NCBI GenBank assembly: GCA_045627525.1
Contig: JAZQNW010000012.1
Location: 1-26,795 of the forward strand
From: CAG-877 sp045627525
GTDB lineage: Bacteria; Bacillota_I; Bacilli_A; RF39; UBA660
Direction: 5' to 3'
Length of the DNA: 26,795 nucleotides
The position numbers were made by a program, and so were the translations under genes. Positions 7,034-15,422 of the stretch are shown piece after piece. The notes under the pieces are model-generated. The model ran no database searches, was not told the origin of the DNA, and was given only the letters and a program-made list of their open reading frames with translations. The first letter of the stretch is position 1; every line of letters begins with the position of its first letter.

Positions 7034-7762
7034 ATGAGTGATATCGAACAATTAATTAGTTGGATTAAAGAATCAAAAAAAACAGTATTCTTTGGTGGAG
7101 CTGGTGTTTCAACTGAAAGTGGATTAAAAGATTTTCGAAGTAAGGATGGTTTATATAACGAAAAATATGATTATCCTCCAGAAGAAATATTATCAAAAAC
7201 ATTCTTCTACAAAAATACTAGTGAATTCTATAAGTTCTATAAAGATAAACTTAACTCTCTAAAATACAAACCAAATATTACACATGAAGTATTAGCTTTA
7301 ATGGAAAAGAAAAAATTATTAAGCTGCATTATAACTCAAAACATTGATGGTTTTCACCAACAAGCTGGTTCAAAAAAAGTTTTGGAATTACATGGGTCAA
7401 TAATGAGAAATTATTGCGACAAATGTCACAAATTTTATGAACCTGATTTTATTTTCAATTCTAAAAATATTCCCACATGTACTTGTGGAGAAATAATAAA
7501 ACCTGATGTTGTATTATATGAGGAACCACTTGATTTTAATACAATGAAAGAAGCTATAAAAGAAATACAATCTGCTGATTTATTAATAATTGGTGGTACT
7601 AGTCTAAATGTTTATCCAGCTGCTGGAATGATTGACTATTTTAATGGTAGACATTTAGTATTAATAAATAGAGGTAAAACAGGAAAAGAACATAACTGTG
7701 ATTTAATTATTAATGATAATATAGGTAATGTATTTAAAAAAATAAAAGAAGCAATAAACTAA
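7034..7762 (+). CDS. Sir2-family NAD-dependent protein deacylase
   Basis: I place the start at the ATG at 7034, with AGGTGA just upstream; a TTG at 6989 in frame has no such site. The 242-residue product has GGAGVSTESG (21-30) and DFRS of the NAD site, TQNIDGFHQQAG (ribose/nicotinamide pocket), the catalytic His in LELHGS, four zinc cysteines (CDKC and CTC), and IIGGTSLNVYPAAG near the C-terminus. It removes acetyl or other acyl groups from lysines, forming nicotinamide and O-acyl-ADP-ribose, in the cytoplasm. Length and motifs are those of ordinary bacterial sirtuins (CobB type). It stands alone on plus, divergent from the muramidase gene. Confidence 0.95.
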   Translation: MSDIEQLISWIKESKKTVFFGGAGVSTESGLKDFRSKDGLYNEKYDYPPEEILSKTFFYKNTSEFYKFYKDKLNSLKYKPNITHEVLALMEKKKLLSCIITQNIDGFHQQAGSKKVLELHGSIMRNYCDKCHKFYEPDFIFNSKNIPTCTCGEIIKPDVVLYEEPLDFNTMKEAIKEIQSADLLIIGGTSLNVYPAAGMIDYFNGRHLVLINRGKTGKEHNCDLIINDNIGNVFKKIKEAIN

Positions 7763-7774
7763 TTTGCTTCTTTT
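7744..7774. terminator. Bidirectional terminator between sirtuin and ABC permease
   Basis: An 11-bp stem (7744-7754 with 7764-7774) has T-rich tails in both directions. It contains the sirtuin stop (7760-7762) and overlaps the permease stop (7775-7773), so one hairpin serves two converging genes. Confidence 0.85.
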
Positions 7775-9344
7775 ATTTATTAATTTTAAATGTACTTGGA
7801 GCATATTTTTTCACTATTATTAAAGCTATAAAAATATATAACCCTGTAAGAACTAAACCTACACTAGAAAGTACAGCAGCTGAAACTTTTAAATTACAAG
7901 CTAATTCAAATGTAATAAAATATATACCAAAAGATGCTAAAGTATAAGAAAAATTCTTTAATTCTAATTCCTTAGTAAATGGCTGTAATAAATAATAAAT
8001 AACTAAATAATGAACTGAAAAAAATACACTAAGAACAATTATAAATAATGGTATAGTTATATAATTAATAATACTAGTACCACCAGTTAAAGCCAATAAG
8101 ATAATTGAACCAAGAGCTAAAACAATTGCTGGATAAGAATTTATTTTTATTAACAATTTTAATCTTTTTTTAAACAATCCCAATAAAACATCAGGCTGTC
8201 TATAAAAATTATAAGTTAACATAGCATGATCACAATTATAAAACATAGCTTGTGTAATAATAGCTCCCCTATTTATAAAATACATAATCAATAACAACCA
8301 ATTAAAACGATATATAATAGCGCTATGAATATATAATGATGTATTTAAACCAGGCACAAATAAAGAAACTATCAATCCTACTATAATAAAAGCTATTATC
8401 AAAGAATAATTTTTAGCACTTCTAAATAGTATTTCCCTATGTCGTTCAAAGAAAATTGTATTAAATAAATCATATCCATGCTTACCTGCTATTTTCTTAC
8501 TATTTATTATCTTATCCTTATCTTTTATTGACACTAATTCTTGTCTAGAATAAGTCTTACTTTGATCAGAATTTACAGCCTTTTTCAAAGTATTAATTCT
8601 TTTAAATAATAATCCATAATGCTTAAACTTAGATAAATAAATATAACACACTGTAGCTATTGGTATAAATAATAAAATAGAAATAAATATAAATTTATTT
8701 GTAACATAAATATTAAAAATTGGTAAAAAAGCCATTAGTAAAAAACTAATTAATAATGTATAAAACAATTTATAGTTAATTGTCCAATCATAACCATAAT
8801 TATGATAAAACCACACATTTATAGTCTCACCAACAATTCTAACCAATGAAGTAAATATAGCTAACATTAATACAGTATTAAAACCATATCCAATTAAACC
8901 GCCAATACTTGCAAGGCATAATATATTCATTACAAAATTTAAAAATAAATTCCACCATAAATTTGCTTTCATATAATCTTTAGCATCCATTTTAAATAAT
9001 ATAATTGCCAAATATTTTTTTATACCTATACTAAGCAAATGATTATTACAAAACATTCCAATAATAGTAAATATAAAATATACATGAATAAAACTTTCTT
9101 TAAGCGAATTTTTCATAAATAAATTACAGATATAATATAAAATTGAAAAATAGAAAAATTTAAATATTATCATTCTTAGAAATGATATAAAAGCTCCTAT
9201 AATTCTAATTAACTTCTTCATTCCTGCTCTTGCATAAACATCATCTTTAATAATTCTACCAAACATTTTCCTTAGAGCATAAATATAAGAATTTATAGAA
9301 TATGTCAAATCAACTTTTAAAGCCATTCTTAAAGTTTTAATCAT
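7773..9344 (-). CDS. ABC transporter permease, polytopic
   Basis: The 523-residue product is very hydrophobic, with about twelve predicted membrane helices split by a basic loop near residues 245-300. The N-terminal 45 residues are basic and soluble. Its start overlaps the end of the ATPase gene by 8 nt and has AAGGAT upstream, so the two are translated together and surely form one transporter. Size and helix count suit large ABC-2 type export permeases; the split arrangement is reminiscent of EcsB-like permeases, but I cannot place the family. Substrate unknown; direction is probably export, because no binding protein is encoded nearby. Confidence 0.82.
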   Translation of the reverse strand: MIKTLRMALKVDLTYSINSYIYALRKMFGRIIKDDVYARAGMKKLIRIIGAFISFLRMIIFKFFYFSILYYICNLFMKNSLKESFIHVYFIFTIIGMFCNNHLLSIGIKKYLAIILFKMDAKDYMKANLWWNLFLNFVMNILCLASIGGLIGYGFNTVLMLAIFTSLVRIVGETINVWFYHNYGYDWTINYKLFYTLLISFLLMAFLPIFNIYVTNKFIFISILLFIPIATVCYIYLSKFKHYGLLFKRINTLKKAVNSDQSKTYSRQELVSIKDKDKIINSKKIAGKHGYDLFNTIFFERHREILFRSAKNYSLIIAFIIVGLIVSLFVPGLNTSLYIHSAIIYRFNWLLLIMYFINRGAIITQAMFYNCDHAMLTYNFYRQPDVLLGLFKKRLKLLIKINSYPAIVLALGSIILLALTGGTSIINYITIPLFIIVLSVFFSVHYLVIYYLLQPFTKELELKNFSYTLASFGIYFITFELACNLKVSAAVLSSVGLVLTGLYIFIALIIVKKYAPSTFKINK

Positions 9345-10044
9345 TCTTTTTATCCTTCAAGCTATTAATAATTTTATCTTTATATTTTTTTGTACTTAAA
9401 TCTTTCTTCACTACTAATTCCAATTTTTTATTATTTAATATTACTATTTCATCGCACAAATCTGTTGCTAATTCCAAAATATGAGTAGAGAAAATAATAA
9501 TATGATCTTTTTTTAATGATTTTAATAGTTTTTTCATTTCTTCTTGAACAACAATGTCTAATGATGTTAATGGTTCATCCAACAAAATAATTTTAGGCTT
9601 AGCTATAACATTAATTAATATTTGCATCTTATTCTTCATACCATGAGAATAATCCTTTAATAGTTTATCTCTATCTTGTATTTCTATTTTTACCATTTCA
9701 AAATAATCATCAACAGTTTTATCTTTATCTATCTTATCTTCATTTATTTCCATAAAAAATTGTAAAAATTCTCTAGCTGTTAAAAATTCTGGTACAACAG
9801 GTGTTGATATAACATAACCAATATCACTAGGGCTTAATTCCCTAGAGCCAAATTCATCATTTAACATAAATACGCCACTATCGATTGAAACATCTTCATT
9901 TAAACAATTAAAAAATGTCGTTTTTCCTACACCATTACGACCTATAAGTCCATATATTTTACCAGCTTCAAAAGTAAAATCTATATCATCTAAAACGCAC
10001 TTATCCCCATAACTTTTTGTAAGAAATTTAATATCAAGATTCAA
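9337..10044 (-). CDS. ABC transporter ATP-binding subunit
   Basis: The 235-residue product begins at a TTG with GAGGTGAT upstream. It shows Walker A GRNGVGKTT (35-43), a signature written YSHGMKNK, Walker B IILLDEPLTSLD and H-switch FSTHIL. This is the standard ATPase half of ABC-2 type exporters, working at the inner face of the membrane with the overlapping downstream permease. A TATAAT lies 25-30 nt upstream and a terminator of galE just before that, so the pair is a two-gene operon ending in the bidirectional hairpin. Confidence 0.93.
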   Translation of the reverse strand: MNLDIKFLTKSYGDKCVLDDIDFTFEAGKIYGLIGRNGVGKTTFFNCLNEDVSIDSGVFMLNDEFGSRELSPSDIGYVISTPVVPEFLTAREFLQFFMEINEDKIDKDKTVDDYFEMVKIEIQDRDKLLKDYSHGMKNKMQILINVIAKPKIILLDEPLTSLDIVVQEEMKKLLKSLKKDHIIIFSTHILELATDLCDEIVILNNKKLELVVKKDLSTKKYKDKIINSLKDKKND

Positions 10045-10085
10045 ACTATATCACCTCACTAAAAATATTATAACATAAAAAGAAA

Positions 10086-10102
10086 AGACTACAAAGTAGC
10101 CT
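10086..10102 (-). terminator. Terminator of the metallopeptidase-Nudix-galE operon
   Basis: AGACTAC pairs with GTAGCCT (10086-10092 with 10096-10102, one G-T), with a T-rich tail on minus. It overlaps the galE stop. A TTGTAG inside it is 16 nt from the TATAAT of the ABC operon. Confidence 0.75.
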
Positions 10103-11117
10103 ATTTCAATCCATGTTCTTTCATATAATTTTGTTCATAAATATAAGAATCTCGGCACATTTCCTCTATTCCATATTCAGCTTTCCATCCTAATTCTTTA
10201 AAGGCTTTAGTAGGATCAGCATAACAAGAAGCTATGTCGCCTGCTCTTCTTCCAACAATCTTATATTTTACTTTTACATTATTAACTTTTTCAAACGTTG
10301 TTATCAAATCAAGAACACTATAACCTGTACCAGTACCCAAGTTATAATAACTTACACCAGGTCCCTCAAATACTTTATTTAATGCTGCTAAATGGCCTTT
10401 AGCTAAGTCAACAACATGAATGTAATCTCTAACACCAGTTCCGTCTGGAGTGTCATAATCATTACCAAAAACTGATAATTGTTCTAGCTCTCCAGTTGCC
10501 ACTCTAACTATATATGGCATCAAATTATTTGGAACTCCTTTAGGACTTTCACCAATTAAACCACTACTATGAGCTCCTATCGGATTAAAATATCTAAGAA
10601 TAACAACTGAAAATTCATCTTCAGCTATAGAAACATCCTTTAAGATTTGTTCATTCATTAATTTTGTTGAACCATACGGATTTGTTGTAGATAAAGGAAA
10701 ATCTTCCTTTATTGGTAACTTTTCTGGTGAACCATAAACAGTTGCACTTGATGAAAATACAAAACCTTTACATCCAAATTTTTTCATAACCTTACATAAC
10801 TTCATAGTAGAAGTTAAATTATTTTCGTAATATCGTATTGGTAATTTTACTGATTCCCCAACAGCTTTATATGCCGCAAAATGAATAACAGCATCTATAT
10901 CATTTTCTTCAAATACTTTTTCTAAAGCCTTTTCATCACAGACATCTATTTCATAAAATTTAAATGTTTTACCTGTTATTTTTTCAATTTTATCCTTTAC
11001 ATCAATAGTTGTATTATATAAATTATCCGCAACAACTATATCATAACCATTTTCTAACAATTCAACACAGGTATGACTTCCTATATACCCTAATCCACCA
11101 GTTACTAATATTTTCAT
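10101..11117 (-). CDS. galE: UDP-glucose 4-epimerase
   Basis: The 338-residue product has the NAD-binding GGLGYIGSHT (7-16) of extended short-chain dehydrogenases, the catalytic Ser/Thr segment FSSSATVYG, and the YxxxK pair in NPYGSTK. Further GalE marks are RYFNPIGAH, NNLMPYI and the C-terminal RRAGDIASCYADP. It interconverts UDP-glucose and UDP-galactose in the cytoplasm (Leloir pathway, precursor supply for surface glycans). Length is normal. GGAGGAGAT precedes the ATG, which overlaps the Nudix stop by one base (TAATG), so translation is coupled. It is last of three genes. Confidence 0.97.
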   Translation of the reverse strand: MKILVTGGLGYIGSHTCVELLENGYDIVVADNLYNTTIDVKDKIEKITGKTFKFYEIDVCDEKALEKVFEENDIDAVIHFAAYKAVGESVKLPIRYYENNLTSTMKLCKVMKKFGCKGFVFSSSATVYGSPEKLPIKEDFPLSTTNPYGSTKLMNEQILKDVSIAEDEFSVVILRYFNPIGAHSSGLIGESPKGVPNNLMPYIVRVATGELEQLSVFGNDYDTPDGTGVRDYIHVVDLAKGHLAALNKVFEGPGVSYYNLGTGTGYSVLDLITTFEKVNNVKVKYKIVGRRAGDIASCYADPTKAFKELGWKAEYGIEEMCRDSYIYEQNYMKEHGLK

Positions 11118-11638
11118 TATTTATCTCCTCCAAATAAATTATTATATTCTTCCATCACTAATAACATCTCATGTCCTATTTCTCTATCTATTGTATTATT
11201 TAAAATACTTTCATTTAAAAATTTTTCTAAATCACTAATTGGAATATAAAACATTCCAAATTCAGTTTGTCTTTCTAATTCATCATAATTAGTCTCATCA
11301 ATATTAGGTAAATCATCAGTATTTATCTTATAATAATATATTTTACTACATACATTTTTATCAGAATTGAAATAATTTTTTGCATATGTCATTATTTCCA
11401 TAAAAGGACCATTAAAATCACTAATATCTATACCTGTTTCCTCTTTTATTTCTCTAATTAAAGTCTCTTCCATATCCTCATCTTGTTCCATGTGACCACC
11501 TGGAAATTGATAAGTATTATTATTATTAGCTATTAAAATTTCATTCTTAGAATTTACAATTAATCCTTTAACTCTAACAACTTCATAATCTAAATCTTCT
11601 ATTTCTAAATTATCTTTATTTATAAATACTCTTTTCAT
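11117..11638 (-). CDS. Nudix hydrolase
   Basis: The 173-residue product carries a complete Nudix box: GGHMEQDED... then REIKEETGI, with the Gly, Glu and Arg-Glu-x-x-Glu-Glu pattern that binds the metal and hydrolyses nucleoside diphosphates linked to another group. The N-terminal third gives the usual beta strands (VRVKGLIVNSKNEILIA). Substrate cannot be told; the coupling to galE makes a nucleotide-sugar or related compound conceivable. AAGGAG precedes the ATG, 9 nt after the metallopeptidase stop. Confidence 0.92.
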   Translation of the reverse strand: MKRVFINKDNLEIEDLDYEVVRVKGLIVNSKNEILIANNNNTYQFPGGHMEQDEDMEETLIREIKEETGIDISDFNGPFMEIMTYAKNYFNSDKNVCSKIYYYKINTDDLPNIDETNYDELERQTEFGMFYIPISDLEKFLNESILNNTIDREIGHEMLLVMEEYNNLFGGDK

Positions 11639-11647
11639 AAAACTCCT

Positions 11648-12574
11648 TTAATATATATATTTTTCCCAATATTCAATAGTATCTGACTTAACAGTATCAA
11701 AATAAGTATCAATCATAGTAGAAATATATATAGATTTTTTTAAAATTGGATAATTTGTTGAATCAAAACAACTATATCTAGTACTACCAGTCATATATTC
11801 AAATGTAGATGCTCTATCTTCATCTCCATTCGTTTGAGCATAATTATTAACAAAATAAGAGTCCGAATTTAATGTCTTATTAAAAGAATACTCACTATTA
11901 AACTGTCCATATGTAAATCCAGCAGGATTATATCCATTCCAAGATAAGAAATTACCACCATTTAATTCAATATAATATTCAATATAATGATATAATTCAT
12001 GATTAATACTATCCTCTATTGGATAATCTGTAGCAATAGAAATTGATACATTATTTTTTTTAAAATCTGTAACACCGGTAACATTTGAATAACTATAATT
12101 TTTAATTAAATAAATAGTTAAATTTAATTTTGTTTCCGAAATTTCTTGAAAAAAGCCTTCTGGGTATAGTGATAAAATATATTTTAATTTAGTTAAAGCA
12201 GCATTTATATCATTACTATTCCTTAATGAATTTGTACTCATTTTTCCAGTAATATATCCATCAGTTTGACTTCCATATAAAACTTTTATTCCATACAATT
12301 TTTCAATTTCTTTTGCTATGTCATTATTAATTACACTAGTATTATAATCTACCTCTTTATTCAAATCATTATTATAGATAACTGAATTCTTTAATGTATC
12401 ATCATCTACAGTAGTTATTAAAGTATCATCATCTTTATTTAAATTTAGGGGCATTACATCTTTAACAGGATCAAAATATTTAGGGGCATTTATATCAATA
12501 TAGATGCCTACAAAAATAGGTATAATAGAACAAAAAATTAAAAATTTAGCAAAAATTATAGACCTATTTTTCAT
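11648..12574 (-). CDS. Membrane-anchored putative zinc metallopeptidase
   Basis: The 308-residue product has one N-terminal hydrophobic helix (about 8-27) and an extracytoplasmic remainder. Near residue 195 it has NHELYHYIEYY, an HExxH zinc motif. About 65 residues later, DRASTFEYM provides a Glu that could be the third zinc ligand. The helix-strand order before HExxH suits the group annotated as putative zinc-binding metallopeptidase (Peptidase_Mx-like). It is probably a surface protease or wall-associated hydrolase of unknown target. AGGAGATG precedes the ATG. It heads a three-gene operon with the Nudix and galE genes. Confidence 0.78.
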   Translation of the reverse strand: MKNRSIIFAKFLIFCSIIPIFVGIYIDINAPKYFDPVKDVMPLNLNKDDDTLITTVDDDTLKNSVIYNNDLNKEVDYNTSVINNDIAKEIEKLYGIKVLYGSQTDGYITGKMSTNSLRNSNDINAALTKLKYILSLYPEGFFQEISETKLNLTIYLIKNYSYSNVTGVTDFKKNNVSISIATDYPIEDSINHELYHYIEYYIELNGGNFLSWNGYNPAGFTYGQFNSEYSFNKTLNSDSYFVNNYAQTNGDEDRASTFEYMTGSTRYSCFDSTNYPILKKSIYISTMIDTYFDTVKSDTIEYWEKYIY

Positions 12575-12600
12575 AAATTCACATCTCCTATTATAAATAA

Positions 12601-12629
12601 ATTATAACAAAGGCAAAAAAAAAAGACAA
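12601..12629 (-). promoter_or_regulatory. Promoter of the metallopeptidase operon, -35 inside the preceding terminator
   Basis: TATAAT (12606-12601 on minus) is preceded at 17 nt by TTGTCT (12629-12624), which is itself part of the stem of the terminator at 12622-12642. Confidence 0.55.
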
Positions 12630-12642
12630 TATAATTGTCTTT
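12622..12642 (-). terminator. Terminator of the desulfurase operon
   Basis: AAAGACAAT/ATTGTCTTT (12622-12630 with 12634-12642) has a long T tail on minus, 10 nt after the stop of the low-complexity gene. Confidence 0.85.
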
Positions 12643-12652
12643 CATATACATA

Positions 12653-13606
12653 TTAATTTGCATTAGCATTAAGTAAGCTTATTTGAGAATACAAAGCCTG
12701 TGCCTCTGCAGTTTTACCTGCTTTATATAATTCACCAGCTTGTCTCATTAATTCTTCTATTTTAGTTTGATTGACATTTATATTATTCATTGCACCAAAA
12801 TCCAATTTAGAATGTTGTAAATTTTTTGAACTAGCTAATTTATTAAATTGAGAAACATTAACTAAAATAGCCTTAACTCTATCATTGCTTTCCTTTTTAA
12901 TACTCATTGAAACAGGAGCTGTAGCTGCCTGAACATTAGGAACAGAAGCAACATTTGAAACATTCATATTAGCAGTCTGAACTTGAGTCACCAAATTATT
13001 TGAATCAGGTTTAATTGGTGGTAACTCAAAAGAACTATTGCTAACAACATCATTAGCTGGAGATTGAACAGAATTATTTTCATTCATTTCAAAAGTCTGA
13101 GCAGTTAAATTACTAGAACTAGCCGCTATTGTTGCACCTGGTACTGAAGTACTAGCCTCTGCTGTTACTGGAGTAACATTAGTATTACTATCAACAGTAG
13201 GATTTTGAACACTATTTGTCAATGGTATAGAATTAACATTATTATCAACACTAGGAGCTTGAACATTATTTTCTACTGAAGTAATATTAACATTACTATC
13301 AGCACTAAGAGCTTGAGATTTATTTTCTATTAGAGCAACATTACTCTTCTCAACTTCAACATTATCTGCAACTTGCTCAAAGTTTGATATATTACTGTTT
13401 AACTCTTGTACATTACCCATTGTATTAGAAATTAAAACTATTAATTGATTTATTTTATCTTCACATTGCTTTTTTTCAATAGAGTCTACAGAAGAGTTAT
13501 TTTTTTGTAATACTTCAATTAATTCTTTTATTTGCTCAGCTAAAACATCAAAAAAAGTTGCTTTTACATTTTTTATTAAATCATTATTTTCAACTATTTT
13601 ATTCAA
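12653..13606 (-). CDS. Low-complexity protein with helical ends, unknown function
   Basis: The 317-residue product has no signal peptide or membrane helix. Residues 1-95 are helical and likely coiled-coil (regular Leu/Ile spacing, charged). Residues 98 to about 225 are disordered, rich in Asn, Val, Ser, Thr, Ala and Gln, including three copies of an 18-residue unit. The C-terminal 60 residues are helical, ending in AGELYKAGKTAEAQALYSQI, which resembles half of a TPR-type hairpin. AAGGAGGGG precedes the ATG. It sits last in a probable operon, 16 nt behind the DUF1292-like gene. It could be a scaffold or cytoskeletal/cell-surface tether; this is only a guess from architecture. Confidence 0.78.
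   Translation of the reverse strand: MNKIVENNDLIKNVKATFFDVLAEQIKELIEVLQKNNSSVDSIEKKQCEDKINQLIVLISNTMGNVQELNSNISNFEQVADNVEVEKSNVALIENKSQALSADSNVNITSVENNVQAPSVDNNVNSIPLTNSVQNPTVDSNTNVTPVTAEASTSVPGATIAASSSNLTAQTFEMNENNSVQSPANDVVSNSSFELPPIKPDSNNLVTQVQTANMNVSNVASVPNVQAATAPVSMSIKKESNDRVKAILVNVSQFNKLASSKNLQHSKLDFGAMNNINVNQTKIEELMRQAGELYKAGKTAEAQALYSQISLLNANAN
13154..13315 (-). repeat. Three 54-bp coding repeats (18 residues each)
   Basis: Successive units begin QALSADSNVN, QAPSVDNNVN and QNPTVDSNTN in residues 98-151 of the low-complexity protein. They have diverged but stay in phase, pointing to past tandem duplication. Confidence 0.6.
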
Positions 13607-13622
13607 AGTAACCCCTCCTTAA

Positions 13623-13883
13623 TTACACATTTGCTATTTTTTTAAGGAGATGTTGAACGTCATTCCATTCAATATCATCAATTATTTCTTCTATCTTATA
13701 TCCTAATTCTGTCTTAAATAATCTAGATATATAAATAACTTGATCATTTTCCCCTTTTATTTCATTCTTAGTATAAACAATATATTGTCTCAATCCATCA
13801 TCAGAAATCAAAAAAGTAACAAGTTCGAATATCGACTTATTACCAACACTATCAATAATTTCAATCATTTCTTTACTATTCAT
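13623..13883 (-). CDS. DUF1292-like small protein
   Basis: The 86-residue product has the pattern of DUF1292 (YrzB group): an opening strand with IDSVGNKSIFELVTFL, then YIVYTK, VIYISRLF, and a C-terminal EW followed by a helix. It is acidic and soluble. The function of the family is unknown. GAGGGA precedes the ATG. A TATAAT about 25 nt upstream may add a weak internal promoter after the CcdA fusion gene; no terminator lies between them. Confidence 0.65.
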   Translation of the reverse strand: MNSKEMIEIIDSVGNKSIFELVTFLISDDGLRQYIVYTKNEIKGENDQVIYISRLFKTELGYKIEEIIDDIEWNDVQHLLKKIANV

Positions 13884-13937
13884 AGCACAATCCCTCTATT
13901 CTAAAATAATTATACAAAATTTTTTTGAATAAGTAAA

Positions 13938-15155
13938 CTACTTAAATTGAAACATTAACCACTCTGGCTTTACTAAAAGTAAAACGCCTATTATTAACAT
14001 TAAAATACCACCTATTAAATGTGAATATTTATTATATTTAGTTGAAATTCCTGTTACCTTCATAGTAAACATTGCTATAAAAAACACTATTAAATCATCT
14101 ATTAAAAAGAAGAATATATAAAGAAGCGTATATAAAAAAGCGTTTATTCCTGTAATATTATTAATAGCCAATAATTGTGTAAATATTAATGGTAATCCTG
14201 CAGAACAAGCTAATTCTATTAAATTAACAGATACGGCCAATCCAATAACCCCTATTAATCCTAAGAAGAAACTTTTCTCATGGGTAAATTTTTTAATTCT
14301 ATCAAATATTTTTTTTCTCTTGTTATTTGATGTAACCTTACATCCACTCTCTTGACTATCATGATAACTTTTAAAATTAATAAAAGCTCCTATTATAGCC
14401 ACTATAGCGATAATATTTCTAATTAATATTGATGTAGTAACTTTAACAACTACACTAATCCAAGCTAACATAATAGCCATATAAACTAATGCAGAGCTAA
14501 TTAAAAAAGTTAATCCATAAGTCCACATTCTTTTTTTATCTTTCATTCCAATTAATACACTAATTAAAAATAATAATACCCACATAGCACAAGGATTAAA
14601 TCCATCAACAAGACCGATAACAATAGCAGCAGTACCTATAGTAGTTTTTTTCATATTAATTTTACCTAATATAGGAACATCTACTATTGAACTTTCATCA
14701 GATTTCTTTTCTTGTTCTGTAAAACCATCTTCATTATTTTCTTTTAAGTAAGTACCATTTTTTATTTGTTCTACAACATCAACATAATCATTTTCCGAAT
14801 AATACTTAATAGCTCTTAATATTTTATCACCGGCTGCTGGAGCAAATCCAGATATTTTATTCTTTCCAATAATTGTAAGAGGAACACCAGTAGTATTTAT
14901 TTCTAACTCATCTGAAACTTTCTTCATAAATTCAGCATTATCTTCATCATACCAAACTTCATATTCAACTATTTCAACATTATCATAGTCATTTAAATTA
15001 TCTTTAAAAAATTCCTCTTCTTCTGCACAATGAGGACAACCATCACCATGAAAAAAATAAATTTTTATTGTATCAGCGTCTTTAGCACTAACTGGCAAAA
15101 TAGAAATAAAAAAAGTTAAAATAAATACTAATATAAAATTAATTAATTTTTTCAA
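13938..15155 (-). CDS. Secreted thioredoxin domain fused to CcdA/DsbD-type membrane domain
   Basis: The 405-residue product begins at a TTG with AGGTGG six bases upstream and overlaps the preceding gene (TTGA). It has a signal sequence or first helix (3-24). A thioredoxin-like domain follows (about 28-115), with active site GCPHC and the cis-Pro segment TGVPLTI. After a linker come about six helices (170-402) with a NPCAMW segment in helix 1 and ELACSAGLP in helix 4, the Cys pair expected of CcdA/DsbD-type carriers. It should take electrons from a cytoplasmic thioredoxin and pass them to the outward-facing CPHC domain to reduce exported proteins. The 88-residue CSGC protein encoded just upstream is the obvious donor. 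Confidence 0.85.
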   Translation of the reverse strand: MKKLINFILVFILTFFISILPVSAKDADTIKIYFFHGDGCPHCAEEEEFFKDNLNDYDNVEIVEYEVWYDEDNAEFMKKVSDELEINTTGVPLTIIGKNKISGFAPAAGDKILRAIKYYSENDYVDVVEQIKNGTYLKENNEDGFTEQEKKSDESSIVDVPILGKINMKKTTIGTAAIVIGLVDGFNPCAMWVLLFLISVLIGMKDKKRMWTYGLTFLISSALVYMAIMLAWISVVVKVTTSILIRNIIAIVAIIGAFINFKSYHDSQESGCKVTSNNKRKKIFDRIKKFTHEKSFFLGLIGVIGLAVSVNLIELACSAGLPLIFTQLLAINNITGINAFLYTLLYIFFFLIDDLIVFFIAMFTMKVTGISTKYNKYSHLIGGILMLIIGVLLLVKPEWLMFQFK

Positions 15156-15418
15156 TTTAAACCACCTATTTCTTCTAGTATATTTAAAACTTCTTTTTCT
15201 TTTTTTTCACCAGAAAATCTATATATTTCCTTCTCTCCATCAAAAAATATAAATACTGGTAAAATATCCCCAGGATTATATTTTTTTACTTCATCTTCAT
15301 CCATATCATAATCAAGTTCCAAAGTTTCAATATTATATTCTTTCAATATATTTTTCCAGACTTTACTCATAACTAAACAACCACTACACCAAATAGCATT
15401 TATTTTTACAACTCTCAT
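15152..15418 (-). CDS. Small cytoplasmic thioredoxin-like protein
   Basis: The 88-residue product has a minimal thioredoxin fold: strand VVKINAIWC, active site CSGC (11-14), strand LELDYD and cis-Pro in ILPVFIFF. It lacks a signal peptide, so it acts inside. It is short because the N-terminal strand-helix of full thioredoxins is missing. It overlaps the CcdA fusion gene by 3 nt, which implies that it hands electrons to that membrane domain. Its ribosome binding site AGGTGA overlaps the stop codon of the cysteine desulfurase, so all three are tightly coupled. Confidence 0.87.
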   Translation of the reverse strand: MRVVKINAIWCSGCLVMSKVWKNILKEYNIETLELDYDMDEDEVKKYNPGDILPVFIFFDGEKEIYRFSGEKKEKEVLNILEEIGGLN

Positions 15419-15422
15419 CTAA

